Positions 9,862-19,673 of a DNA stretch of 26,926 bases are shown here, piece by piece. The notes beneath the pieces are model-generated. The model worked only from the letters and a program-made list of their open reading frames with translations, made no database searches and was not told the origin of the DNA. The position numbers and the translations under genes are program-made. Source of the DNA: Lingula anatina (taxonomy: Eukaryota; Brachiopoda; Lingulata; Lingulida; Lingulidae); contig NW_019775547.1 in the NCBI RefSeq assembly GCF_001039355.2, positions 201,923-228,848 on the forward strand. The letters are read 5' to 3'. Position 1 is the first letter of the stretch, and every line of letters begins with the position of its first letter.

Positions 9862-10859
9862 CATCTTCCTGGCCCAATAAAATTTGTGCCTCAAATTTTG
9901 TTCACAATGTAATGACAAACAGAAATATTGTCTTATAATAGGACTACCATAATCGTAAGATATACACGAGTGCAAGCTATTATGCTGGCAATTATTATAG
10001 CCATAAGCAACAAAGTTTAACATTAGCATGCCTTTTCATAGTAATAATGATAATAATGCTGAAGTCTCCCTATAATAGTCTATGTCTACAAATAATTAAT
10101 GCTATTGAGCATAAAAAGATATTCTTTTAACTACCAGTAAATATGGTACATCTCTTAATTCACTGTAACAATCAAATTTGATTGCCTTAACATTACACAG
10201 ACAGATACAGTATATAATATATAATCCTGTGTTTACACATTTAAGAGATACATGTGTAGCATTGCTTGACAACCTAAAGTTATCATTACCATTACATTAT
10301 CAATACCCTCCACCATCAAATCAACAATTGGTTTGTTTCATATTTGTCAATTAATTATTATAACTTTTTCTATGTGGTTACATAATTTCCAGAATCAATT
10401 CTGATTTTCTCATTAATATCATATTGAAAGTCATTATTTTATTATATCATGATGGAACATTAATATAATTCATGTATACTGTCAGTACATTCAAATATAC
10501 ATCTTATATTTCACATGATAAATGTTATCATAATCCATTACATTATCAATACCCTCCACCATCAAATCAAAGATTTTTGCTAAATATTTGTCATTGCTAC
10601 ATCAATTAATTATCATAACTTTTTCAATGTGGTTACATAATTTCGATAATCAATACTGATCGTCTCATTAATATCAAATTAAAATTATTTTCTTATATAA
10701 TGATAGCTCATTAATATAATTCATGTATACTGTCAGTACACGCTCAAGTATACAACACAAATCACTGTGGATCACACATAATCACACTCACACTCCGTAG
10801 AAGTGGACTGTTCATTAAATTGTTTTACCCTTTATAGCGTAATAAGGTCAAATTGGTAT
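9862..10859 (-). other. 3' UTR of the retroelement
   Basis: There is no ORF of note. Two diverged direct repeats with a period of about 249 bp (starting at 10288 and 10537) begin CATTACATTATCAATACCCT. The same pair occurs at 12436 and about 12700 because contigs overlap. 10860-10967 repeats the last 36 codons of env. Confidence 0.75.
10288..10785. repeat. Two tandem repeats of about 249 bp in the element's 3' UTR
   Basis: Both units contain ATTATCAATACCCTCCACC, then CAATTAATTAT.ATAACTTTTT, TGTGGTTACATAATTTC, CATTAATAT and finally TTCATGTATACTGTCAGTAC. The units have diverged clearly, so the duplication is older than the insertion. Confidence 0.75.
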
Positions 10860-10967
10860 TCACAGGAGGTACATTAAACGTTCATGATGCAACACTACAA
10901 GATGCGCATCAAATGGCTGATCAATTATTGACATGATAGAAAAATATTGCCACCAGGACAAGGGGAC
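10860..10967 (-). pseudogene. Env C-terminal end at a contig edge
   Basis: This encodes the last 35 residues and TGA of env, identical in layout to 13026-13133, and stops at the N at 10968. It is the edge of the left contig of the same element, not a separate gene. Confidence 0.85.
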
Positions 10968-10968
10968 N
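10968..10968. other. Assembly join (single N)
   Basis: Left of the N the sequence equals the 12420-13133 region; right of it, sequence equal to 12848 onward starts again. Two contigs that overlap were placed end to end. Confidence 0.85.
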
Positions 10969-11146
10969 TTATTATTTTCTTATATTATGATAGCTCATTA
11001 ATATAATTCATGTATACTGTCAGTACACGCTCAATGATACAACACAAATCACTGTGGATCACACATAATCACACTCACACTCCGTAGAAGTGGACTGTTC
11101 ATTAAATTGTTTTACCCTTTATAGCGTAATAAGGTCAAATTGGTAT

Positions 11147-12418
11147 TCACAGGAGGTACATTAAACGTTCATGATGCAACACTACAAGATGCGCATCAAA
11201 TGGCTGATCAATTATTGACATGATAGAAAAATATTGCCACCAGGACAAGGGGACACTGGTAGGCAATGGAATGAAGTGGTTCACCTGTCCTTGAGTCACT
11301 TTTATTGTTACATCTCCCCATTCAAGCACTAAATTTGGTCTTAATCCCTTTATTACTATCAGGTTAGCAATAATTTGATTTCCCGTTGCTTTGATATCAA
11401 ATGGACACTGTTTAAGATGACATAGGTGTATCAACATGCTCTTTTCAGCATTGTTTATTTCTAGTGCTAGGCCATTTTGCTGGTGCCTACCTTTACACAA
11501 AATAATTACTCCCAGAATGATAAAAAGAAGAAGTATTGCTGAAAAGTAAACTGCAGGAGCAATTTCATGCGTTAAAATTTTATAGATGTCGAATTCAATT
11601 TTGGGTGACGGAGATGGTGAGCTATATTGGTAGATAAAATTGGGAGCAGTGTTTGCCTTGGCATGGGCCATAGTTAACATTGCAGTGCTTAAAACTTTGA
11701 TTTTATAAGTAAGTGTGGCTGACAGAGCAATTGCTAGGATTGCAACACCCAAAGCTACATACCCAATTATATCATCCAGAGACAGTCCTCCTGTGGGTAA
11801 TGTTAAGTCACCAGACAAGAGGGGCTCAGTCAGCGACTGAAATATAGTCTCTCCCTTTTTTGCTGCTGTCATTACTTTTCGCAGATTGAGTTTAATGGAG
11901 GAATCCTTGGTTAAAAATTGTGAAAAGGTATGATTGTATAGGCGTAACGTGGGGATTGTTACTCTGGGGGGTGTTTGAAAGACGGAATGACCAAAAATAT
12001 CAGAAAAGTTACCTTCATCAAAAAGTTGCTGTAAAAGTGCCAAATTTATGGGATGAAGAATTTCAGTAGTTTCATTATGTTCACATATTCGACGGGGAGG
12101 AATATATGTGGAGTCCCCTTCTATAGAGCAGGAACATGGCACCTTCAAAACACAAAAATCACAACCAACTTTGGTTACATTGGATGAACACCGCATTGTC
12201 AAATTTTGAATTCTGTTAATCAGAACCTGATCTTTCCCAACTGGCGTTAAGGTGGAGGAGATGCTATTGGGTAAGAGTTGGAAATCGCAGAGGTCTTTGA
12301 TGCTGGTTTTATCATTTAGTAGAAGGGCCTTTAAGCAATGAGGTTTTTTGGATACCTTAGTATTTTCCAGTGCACAAAACATGGGGTTTTGTCCAGTGCA
12401 AGATTTCAGAAAATCATA
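11147..12418 (-). pseudogene. Partial second copy of env (C-terminal about 424 codons)
   Basis: Same as 13026-14297 at a constant offset of 1879, with about 1% difference including a few amino-acid replacements (for example I/V, R/H, T/N, T/S, Y/F). It ends abruptly at the N at 12419, mid-protein. It contains both membrane segments and the long cytoplasmic tail, but no furin site or fusion peptide. Constant offset plus N on both sides points to an allelic or second-copy contig inserted by assembly, not to a biological truncation. Confidence 0.85.
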
Positions 12419-12419
12419 N
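12419..12419. other. Assembly join (single N)
   Basis: The env reading frame stops matching its full-length copy exactly here. The sequence to the right is 3' UTR equivalent to 10274 onward. Confidence 0.85.
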
Positions 12420-13025
12420 CTAAAGTTATCATTATCCATTACATTATCAATACCCTCCACCATCAAATCAGCAATTGCTTTGTTTCATATTTGTCAATTA
12501 ATTATTATAAGTTTTTCTATGTGGTTACATAATTTCCAGAATCAATTCTGATTTTCTCATTAATATCATATTGAAAGTCATTATTTTATTATATCATGAT
12601 GGAACATTAATATAATTCATGTATACTGTCAGTACACTCAAATATACATCTTAGAGTTACATGTATAGTTATATTTCACATCATAAAGGTTATCATAATC
12701 CATTATATTATCAATACCCTCCACCATCAAATCAAAGATTTTTGCTAAATATTGGTCATTGCTACATCAATTAATTATCATAACTTTTTCAATGTGGTTA
12801 CATAATTTCGATAATCAATACTGATCATCTCATTAATATCAAATTAAAAATTATTTTCTTATATAATGATAGCTCATTAATATAATTCATGTATACTGTC
12901 AGTACACGCTCAAGTATACAACACAAATCACTGTGGATCACACATAATCACACTCACACTCCGTAGAAGTGGACTGTTCATTAAATTGTTTTACCCTTTA
13001 TAGCGTAATAAGGTCAAATTGGTAT
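12420..13025 (-). other. Retroelement 3' UTR, second contig copy
   Basis: This corresponds to 10274-10859 with scattered substitutions and an extra stretch of about 20 bp near 12655-12675 not present on the left. No gene. Confidence 0.75.
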
Positions 13026-15323
13026 TCACAGGAGGTACATTAAACGTTCATGATGCAACACTACAAGATGCGCATCAAATGGCTGATCAATTATTGACAT
13101 GATAGAAAAATATTGCCACCAGGACAAGGGGACACTGGTAGGCAATGGAATGAAGTGGTTCACCTGTCCTTGAGTCACTTTTATTGTTATATCTCCCCAT
13201 TCAAGCACTAAATTTGGTCTTAATCCCTTTATTACTATCAGATTAGCAATAATTTGATTTCCCGTTGCTTTGATATCAAATGGACACTGTTTAAGATGAC
13301 ATAGGTGTATCAACATGCTCTTTTCAGCATTGTTTATTTCTAGTGCTAGGCCATTTTGCTGGTGCCTACCTTTACACAAAATAATTACTCCCAGAATGAT
13401 AAAAAGAAGAAGTATTGCTGAAAAGTAAACTGCAGGAGCAATTTCATGCGTTAAAATTTTATAGATGTCGAATTCAATTTTGGGTGACGGAGATGGTGAG
13501 CTAAATTGGTAGATAAAGTTGGGAGCAGTGTTTGCTTTGGCATGGGCCATCGTTAACATTGCAGTGCTTAAAACTTTGATTTTATAAGTAAGTGTGGCTG
13601 ACAGAGCAATTGCTAGGATTGCAACACCCAAAGCTACATACCCAATTATATCATCCAGAGACAGTCCTCCTGTGGGTAATGTTAAGTCACCAGACAAGAG
13701 GGGCTCAGTCAGCGACTGAAATATAGTCTCTCCCTTTTTTGCTGCTGACATTACTTTTCGCAGATTGAGTTTAATGGAGGAATCCTTGGTTAAAAATTGT
13801 GAAAAGTTATGATTGTATAGGCGTAACGTGGGGATTGTTACTCTGGGGGGTGTTTGAAAGACGGAATGACCAAAAATATCAGAAAAGTTACCTTCATCAA
13901 AAAGTTGCTGTAAAAGTGCTAAATTTATGGGATGAAGAATTTCAGTAGTTTCATTATGTTCACAAATTCGATGGGGAGGAATATATGTGGAGTCCCCTTC
14001 TATAGAGCAGGAACATGGCACCTTCAAAACACAAAAATCACAACCAACTTTGGTTACATTGGATGAACACCGCATTGTCAAATTTTGAATTCTGTTAACC
14101 AGAACCTGATCTTTCCCAACTGGCGTTAAGGTGGAGGAGATGCTATTGGGTAGGAGTTGGAAATCGCAGAGGTCTTTGATGCTGGTTTTATCATTTAGTA
14201 GAAGGGCCTTTAAGCAATGAGGTTTTTTGGATACCTTAGTATTTTCCAGTGCACAAAACATGGGGTTTTGTCCAGTGCAAGATTTCAGAAAATCATAGTT
14301 CAGGCTAATGTGGTGGTTCCCAACACTGGCAAAGTATTCAGGAACATTGTGGAGGAGGGTGGCATGCTTACTTGTCGCATTGAGGGGAACTGGTACTGCT
14401 TTAACATGAAACACTGTAAATAAATCGTGGGATGCTATGGGAATTTTGATGGTGATTGCTATTGACTGATTTAACTTATGTGTGGCAATTTTGCCATAAC
14501 GGTAGTAATACTGCAAATTTTGGTTGATAAGTAGTCCTGGAAATTGTTTTTGAAGAGAAGCCTTAATTTTCTTTAAAGTGCTGCTTAGCATATGAGGGGG
14601 AAATAGAATTGGTGAAAGCTTTCCATGGGAGACATCATTCATACCTATCATTGTATTTTCGATTTCAAAGGTGAGCTTGTTAGTTATGGTACTTACATGC
14701 ATTAACTTTGTAAATAACCCAAGTGTAAAATCTATTTCATTCTCAATATACTTTAAATCACCTCCTAACATTATGTTTAACTGGTGATTGTCTTCTATCT
14801 GTTTAACCATGTTCATCATGCGTTCATTTTGCCCACTTACAATTGACCCATATTGAGAACTAAACTTGGAAAAGGATGTCAGGGCTTTTTGCTGCCTTGA
14901 TTGCAATGCATTGATGTGATCAATCACCTTATTAAGTTGGTCTTCCGTTGCCACTCCAAAGAGACTATTCGCCACCTTACCTACAAATGGAAGTGCTGAT
15001 CTTTTTTGCCTCTTTTCCTCAACATCATCATTGGTAAATATTTCACTTACTCTATGCCGAAGTGCTCTCAATTCACTTCTTGTTTGACTATACAACTTTC
15101 TACCTTCATCTACTGCTCTTTCGATTAATTTACATGTTTTCTTATTTAAACGCCCATCGCAATTATACTCTAAGTTAGGCTCAATCGGAACTTCTGGCAA
15201 GTACACCAACATCGTGTGTAGCCAATAGTCGTTTACCACTGCCATCGTCCCTTCATTTTTAAAGAAAACACCGTAGTTTATCCGATTTTCAGCACTGGTA
15301 AGGGGCAGAATTGCCACAGCCAT
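13026..15323 (-). CDS. env: Retroelement envelope glycoprotein (F-like fusion protein)
   Basis: 765 codons from ATG 15323. Residues 105-108 are RQKR, a furin-type cleavage site, followed by a hydrophobic fusion-peptide-like segment with FVGK and LFG, the signature shared by baculovirus F proteins and errantivirus Env. A heptad-like region follows (about 125-200). Two strongly hydrophobic segments lie at about 562-582 and 631-649, with a tail of about 116 residues after the second; a single anchor and short tail would be more usual. The frame is open upstream of the ATG to a strong 3' splice site (exon start 15364) and encodes a hydrophobic run, so the signal peptide probably begins before 15323 and the mRNA is likely spliced. 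Env sits after pol, in the usual position. The ORF is intact. Confidence 0.88.
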   Translation of the reverse strand: MAVAILPLTSAENRINYGVFFKNEGTMAVVNDYWLHTMLVYLPEVPIEPNLEYNCDGRLNKKTCKLIERAVDEGRKLYSQTRSELRALRHRVSEIFTNDDVEEKRQKRSALPFVGKVANSLFGVATEDQLNKVIDHINALQSRQQKALTSFSKFSSQYGSIVSGQNERMMNMVKQIEDNHQLNIMLGGDLKYIENEIDFTLGLFTKLMHVSTITNKLTFEIENTMIGMNDVSHGKLSPILFPPHMLSSTLKKIKASLQKQFPGLLINQNLQYYYRYGKIATHKLNQSIAITIKIPIASHDLFTVFHVKAVPVPLNATSKHATLLHNVPEYFASVGNHHISLNYDFLKSCTGQNPMFCALENTKVSKKPHCLKALLLNDKTSIKDLCDFQLLPNSISSTLTPVGKDQVLVNRIQNLTMRCSSNVTKVGCDFCVLKVPCSCSIEGDSTYIPPHRICEHNETTEILHPINLALLQQLFDEGNFSDIFGHSVFQTPPRVTIPTLRLYNHNFSQFLTKDSSIKLNLRKVMSAAKKGETIFQSLTEPLLSGDLTLPTGGLSLDDIIGYVALGVAILAIALSATLTYKIKVLSTAMLTMAHAKANTAPNFIYQFSSPSPSPKIEFDIYKILTHEIAPAVYFSAILLLFIILGVIILCKGRHQQNGLALEINNAEKSMLIHLCHLKQCPFDIKATGNQIIANLIVIKGLRPNLVLEWGDITIKVTQGQVNHFIPLPTSVPLSWWQYFSIMSIIDQPFDAHLVVLHHERLMYLL

Positions 15324-15363
15324 CCAGATGACAAGCCATAGACTTATGCAATCGTATTGGGGT

Positions 15364-15382
15364 CCTGAGGAGAAAAATGAGA
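15364..15382 (-). promoter_or_regulatory. Predicted 3' splice site for env mRNA
   Basis: The minus strand reads CTCATTTTTCTCCTCAG followed by GACCCC: a long pyrimidine tract and AG, with the exon starting at 15364. It lies 40 nt before the env ATG. Spliced env mRNA is established for gypsy-type errantiviruses. I did not find a convincing donor in the leader. Confidence 0.55.
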
Positions 15383-15577
15383 TTATAAGAAGTGGCCTTT
15401 ACCTATCTTACTTATAGAACCAGCTACAAGAAGATTGCGCATTAGGTACAAAACCGAAGATCAGAAAAGAGTAGGAGAACAGGACTGTACAATAAAAAGG
15501 CATAAGGACTAAGCGCTAGACATTTTAGAAAGACTGCCAATTCTATACTGAGGAGTTGCATTACATCTGATCACAAT

Positions 15578-16690
15578 CTATTGACGAGTCACCAGTTTAC
15601 GCTTTTTCTTCTTTCCTTTCTTTGTCTTATTAGCATGGAATTCCTGAATTAGCAAATCTGGCACTTTATCAGCCCTAACCCAAGTCGATGTTTTTATACC
15701 TTTCCACTTTATTCTATATAGCTTTTCTCCTTTGTACCATTCATAACATAATATTTTCTCTACCTCTTTTTCCTGTGGGTTATCTATCTCAACTTCACAT
15801 GGGACAGGAGTGTCAGGTACATTAGCATCAAATTGTGCTTCTGGTTGGATATTTTCAGTATCATTGATTGGACCATTAACTGGAACATTTTGTGGAGTGA
15901 TGTCATCAAACTTTGTTCTGATAATGGGGTCTTTGTATGGTTTAAGTCTATTGGCATTAACAGGGGCCTTCACAAGTTTGTTGGTGATACACTCTCTCAG
16001 TTGGTATGTGGCATTGCCAAGCACTCTCACTATATAGAAAGGCCCTGCAAATTTTGGAACGAGTTTGGATGTCAAACCTTTTGGGGTTCTTTCATTTCTT
16101 AATAAAACTTTGTCCATTTCAGCATATTTTGGATTTGTAGCATTTCGGTTATGATATTTGGCATTTTGCCACTGAGATTCCAGTTTTATTTTTGCTGCCA
16201 CCTGTCTACCCTTGTTTAGAGAATCTAATCTGTCTGATACATATTTTGCCACATTATGGGGTAGGTCCTTCTTTGGTAGTAATTCAACATCTAAAGGTGT
16301 GGTCATTTCCTTTCCAAAAAGAATGAAAAATGGACTATAACCCGTCCCTTCTGTGGGAGAACTTCTATAGGCCATTAACACTGATTCTAAATGATCTGCC
16401 CAATCTGACTGATCTTCTCGACATAGGGAACGCAGTGATTGCCATATAAAACTGTTGAACCGTTCACACGTGGCATTTGTTTGGGGATGATACGATGCTG
16501 TGTAGTGTCTTTCTACATCAAAAATGTCACAAATGGCTTGTACTAACTTTGATCTAAAATTTTGGCCTCTGTCTGTAATAATTTCAGAAGGCGCACCAAA
16601 TCTTGTAAAAATATGTTTGTATAAGACATTTGCTATTTCAGTAGCCTCTTGTGATTTAAGGGCAAATGCCTCTGGCCAACGTGAAAAACG
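15578..16690 (-). CDS. pol: Integrase core, GPY/F module and chromodomain (pol 3' part, shifted frame)
   Basis: The frame is open from about 16690 to the stop at 15578; the first internal ATG is 16381. It starts with the RFSRWPEAFAL strand of the integrase core and continues through the second catalytic Asp (ITDRGQNF) and the Glu (HPQTNATCERFN). Next come AYRSSP, the GPY/F module (KFAGPFY) and a chromodomain near the end (EVEKIL, YRIKWKG, TWV). It closes with a Lys-rich tail. The upstream pol frame stops at 16656, so the two pieces are separated by a one-base shift around 16691-16693, where one base too many is seen. Chromodomains guide integration to particular chromatin marks in chromoviruses. 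Finding one in an env-bearing element is unusual. Confidence 0.88.
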   Translation of the reverse strand, partial: RFSRWPEAFALKSQEATEIANVLYKHIFTRFGAPSEIITDRGQNFRSKLVQAICDIFDVERHYTASYHPQTNATCERFNSFIWQSLRSLCREDQSDWADHLESVLMAYRSSPTEGTGYSPFFILFGKEMTTPLDVELLPKKDLPHNVAKYVSDRLDSLNKGRQVAAKIKLESQWQNAKYHNRNATNPKYAEMDKVLLRNERTPKGLTSKLVPKFAGPFYIVRVLGNATYQLRECITNKLVKAPVNANRLKPYKDPIIRTKFDDITPQNVPVNGPINDTENIQPEAQFDANVPDTPVPCEVEIDNPQEKEVEKILCYEWYKGEKLYRIKWKGIKTSTWVRADKVPDLLIQEFHANKTKKGKKKKRKLVTRQ

Positions 16691-19667
16691 ATTCTACAGC
16701 TAGCAAGATATACTTGTGTCCGGACTTTGTTGGTGTGATTGGACCTAGTATATCCAAATGCCAAGTGCTGAAAACATCTTTTATGGGAAGGGGCTGTAGT
16801 AACGACTTTGTATTGTGATAACCTCTTTTGACCTTCTGACAAACACTGCAGGACTTGACATAACGTTTAATGTCCCTTGACATTTTTGGCCAGTAATATT
16901 TTAACCTGATTTTTTCTAGGCATCTCCTAAAACCTGGATGGCAAGCGCCTGCCCTGGCATCATGGTACGCTTTCAATACCTTAGCCCTGTATTGTTTTGG
17001 CACTGCTAACTGCTCTATCAAGTTTTCATCACCTGCCTTTTGTTTTCTTCTATTTATGTGTTGCCTATACAGGATACCGTTCCTAATTAGGAAAAATTCT
17101 TTCAGGTTCTTCTTTTCTGATTGTACACTAGTAGGACTTTGGAGGATTCTGATGATTGAAGCTAGGTCAGGGGAAGCGCTTTGCTTTTGAGCCAAGTCAG
17201 TTAGTTCTACCTTATCTGGCCATTTTGTTAGTGGTGTTTTATTGACACTTGCAACTACTACTGGAGGATTTGGTCTGCAGTAATTGAATTTGATGGTATG
17301 AAGTTTCTTGTCAATTTTTGATGGGGGTGTCAGGGGATACGTGCCCTTAGCATCATCTATCATGTTGACTTTAGGTTGTGTTAGAGCCATATCATCGTCT
17401 GCTTCATCAGTTTGTCTTGATAAACAGTCTACGGGGTTCGTGCTACCTTTCTTGTAATAAATTGAAAACTGTAAGTCTTGAATTTCAAGTGCCCACCTAT
17501 TCAATTTCTGGTTTCCACTTTGTTTTGATTGCAACCACTCTAGAGGTTTATGGTCAGTAAAGATTGAGAAATGATTGGGTTGAAGGTAAACTCGGTATTC
17601 CTTAATTCCCTCAATTAAAGCCAAACATTCTTTTTCTGTAACATTGTAATTTCTTTCTGCAGGACGCAGTGTTCTAGAACCATAAGAGATAGCATGTTCC
17701 CTTCCATCTTTGTCAACTTGACTAAGCATATAACCTATCGCAAAGTCTGAGGCATCAGTCGTTAGTTTGAATTCTCTGTTCATGTCGGGGAATGCCAAGA
17801 TAGGGGCTGTCGCTAAGGTGTTTTTTAGCTTGTCAAATGACTGTTGGCACGTGTCTGTCCAACTAAATGGTTTATCCTTTCGTGTTAATGCATTCAAGGG
17901 GGCTGCAATTTTAGCATAATTTTTGACAAAACGACGATAGTAATTACACATACCCAAAAAGCTTTTCACCTGTGTGCGAGTTTTCGGTCTCAAAACTTTT
18001 TTGACTGCCTCTACTTTTGACATATCTACTGAAATGCCATCTTTTGAGATGAAATGACCTAAAAAGGCTATTCGTTTAGTAGCAAATTTGCATTTTTTTG
18101 TTTTCACTTTGAGATTGGTTTCTTGTAACCGTTTGAAAACTAATTCCAAATGTTGGAGATGTTCCTCAAAATTTTTTGAAAAGATCAAAATGTCATCAAT
18201 GTAACACAACACCATTTTCCAATTTAAATCTTTTAGCACACGGGCCATTGTGTTTTGGTAGTGCGCCGACGCGTTACGAAGGCCAAACGCAAGTCTTTTA
18301 AACTGAAAATGACCATGGTGGGTCACAAAAGCTGTTTTATGTCTGGTAGTCTCTTCTAGGGGAAGTTGCCAAAAGCCCGAGAATAAATCTAAAGAACTGT
18401 ACACCCTGGCATTAGAGTCAGCAAGTATGTCGAGTACGTCAGTCAGTCGAGGCAAGGGAAAGTGGATGGGCGTGGTCACTTTATTTAAACGTCTATAGTC
18501 TATAGCAAAACGCATAGATCCGTCTTTTTTGCGAACCAAAACCACTGGGCTTGCCCACTCACTATTTGACTCCTCAATGATATCATTTCTAAGCATCTCA
18601 TCTGTTTGTCTTTCTATCTCAGTCTTTTGGTCAGTTGTCTGTCTATAATGTCTTTGTCTTTGGGGCGGGGCGTTACCTGTCTCTATCACATGTCCTTTCA
18701 CTTTTGCCTCTCCCATTTCTGATAAATCTGATGCAAATATATCCCTGTATTTCCCTATTAATATTAATAGTTCACCTTTCTGTTCTTCTGTCAGGTCAGT
18801 TTCATCTAAAGATAAGCCCGTTTCTTTAGCTAACTTCAGGAAATGTGAGTTATCTATGGACTCTGCCTCTGTTGTCCCAATAAAGTGTTCCCGTTTTAAG
18901 CATGAGCTAATGTTAGCTGGACCCTCCTCACCCATGGGTAGAATACAGTTTGTCTCTACAGGGTATGCTTTGGCCAAGACAGTGTCATTTGGAATGGTTA
19001 TTGATTTGTCAGTGGGATTGTATATTCTGCACATGCTCCGATTCTTATCTATAACACACCTAGCCACCAAATAGTGGTTATCGACAGGATCTAACAGTAG
19101 ACTTTTAGCATTGGTCTTATTTGCTCCAGATATTTTTACAGGTATTAAGCTTTCAGTTCTGGGACCAACAGTTATTTTGTGATTGGTACGCACCAGGCCT
19201 ACATAATTTGGTTTATTTGTGTGACAGAACTTCTTATCATTAAATGACAGGATGCTATTTTTCATGTCAAAGGTAGCTCCATTTGCCTTTAGGAAATCAA
19301 TGCCCAAAATAACATTTCTGGGAAGGTTTTGCAAAATGTAAAATTTATGAGTGAAGGAGTTTTTGCCTATGACAAAGTCAATTAAAGCACAACCAATAAT
19401 TTTATGGGATTCTCCGCCTACTCCTGAGATTGTTAACAGGTCTGATTTTAAAAACTTAACTGTTGATTGTTTTTCATGTTTTAGTTCTCTCATGATGTTA
19501 TCGGAAATGCAAGATATTGATGCACCTGTGTCAATCATGGCCTTAACTGTCAGGGTATTAAAATGGATTTTAATCAAATTGTGTTCTATAGGGTCCCCTC
19601 CCATGACATTTCCTAGAAAACAACTCTCCTGTAAATTTTTCAATTTTTCCTTATTACGCAGACACCC
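16656..19667 (-). CDS. pol: Pol polyprotein: protease, reverse transcriptase, RNase H, integrase N-terminus
   Basis: The frame is open from the codon after the gag UAG (19667) to 16656. Counting from the TTG at 19643 as residue 1, the aspartic protease has DTGAS at 38-42. The reverse transcriptase has the palm motif YIDD near 480, with VRKKDGSMRFAIDYR upstream. RNase H has TTDASD near 629 and TDHKPLEWL. The integrase zinc-binding domain (H...H...CSVC) is near 890-925, and the first catalytic Asp (WHLDILGP) near 960. The frame then runs off into FFTLARGICP and a stop because of a one-base shift; the rest of integrase continues at 16690. Gag and pol are in the same frame with one UAG between them, so readthrough is the likely route to a Gag-Pol protein. 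Domain order identifies Ty3/gypsy. Confidence 0.93.
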   Translation of the reverse strand, partial: GCLRNKEKLKNLQESCFLGNVMGGDPIEHNLIKIHFNTLTVKAMIDTGASISCISDNIMRELKHEKQSTVKFLKSDLLTISGVGGESHKIIGCALIDFVIGKNSFTHKFYILQNLPRNVILGIDFLKANGATFDMKNSILSFNDKKFCHTNKPNYVGLVRTNHKITVGPRTESLIPVKISGANKTNAKSLLLDPVDNHYLVARCVIDKNRSMCRIYNPTDKSITIPNDTVLAKAYPVETNCILPMGEEGPANISSCLKREHFIGTTEAESIDNSHFLKLAKETGLSLDETDLTEEQKGELLILIGKYRDIFASDLSEMGEAKVKGHVIETGNAPPQRQRHYRQTTDQKTEIERQTDEMLRNDIIEESNSEWASPVVLVRKKDGSMRFAIDYRRLNKVTTPIHFPLPRLTDVLDILADSNARVYSSLDLFSGFWQLPLEETTRHKTAFVTHHGHFQFKRLAFGLRNASAHYQNTMARVLKDLNWKMVLCYIDDILIFSKNFEEHLQHLELVFKRLQETNLKVKTKKCKFATKRIAFLGHFISKDGISVDMSKVEAVKKVLRPKTRTQVKSFLGMCNYYRRFVKNYAKIAAPLNALTRKDKPFSWTDTCQQSFDKLKNTLATAPILAFPDMNREFKLTTDASDFAIGYMLSQVDKDGREHAISYGSRTLRPAERNYNVTEKECLALIEGIKEYRVYLQPNHFSIFTDHKPLEWLQSKQSGNQKLNRWALEIQDLQFSIYYKKGSTNPVDCLSRQTDEADDDMALTQPKVNMIDDAKGTYPLTPPSKIDKKLHTIKFNYCRPNPPVVVASVNKTPLTKWPDKVELTDLAQKQSASPDLASIIRILQSPTSVQSEKKNLKEFFLIRNGILYRQHINRRKQKAGDENLIEQLAVPKQYRAKVLKAYHDARAGACHPGFRRCLEKIRLKYYWPKMSRDIKRYVKSCSVCQKVKRGYHNTKSLLQPLPIKDVFSTWHLDILGPITPTKSGHKYILLAVESFFTLARGICP

Positions 19668-19673
19668 CTATTG
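19665..19673 (-). promoter_or_regulatory. In-frame UAG between gag and pol (possible readthrough site)
   Basis: The minus strand reads CAA TAG GGG TGT. The frame is open on both sides with no other stop, so a single suppressed UAG would yield Gag-Pol. A G-rich 3' context is known from gammaretroviral readthrough, but I saw no obvious downstream pseudoknot. Confidence 0.5.

Noticed and set aside
11147-12466. A second, shorter env gene
   Set aside because: Ends at N on one side and matches the full env at a constant offset; an assembly overlap explains it better than a truncated gene.
15810-16102. Plus-strand open frames of 75-89 codons opposite integrase
   Set aside because: They are antisense shadows of a clearly coding region with integrase motifs.
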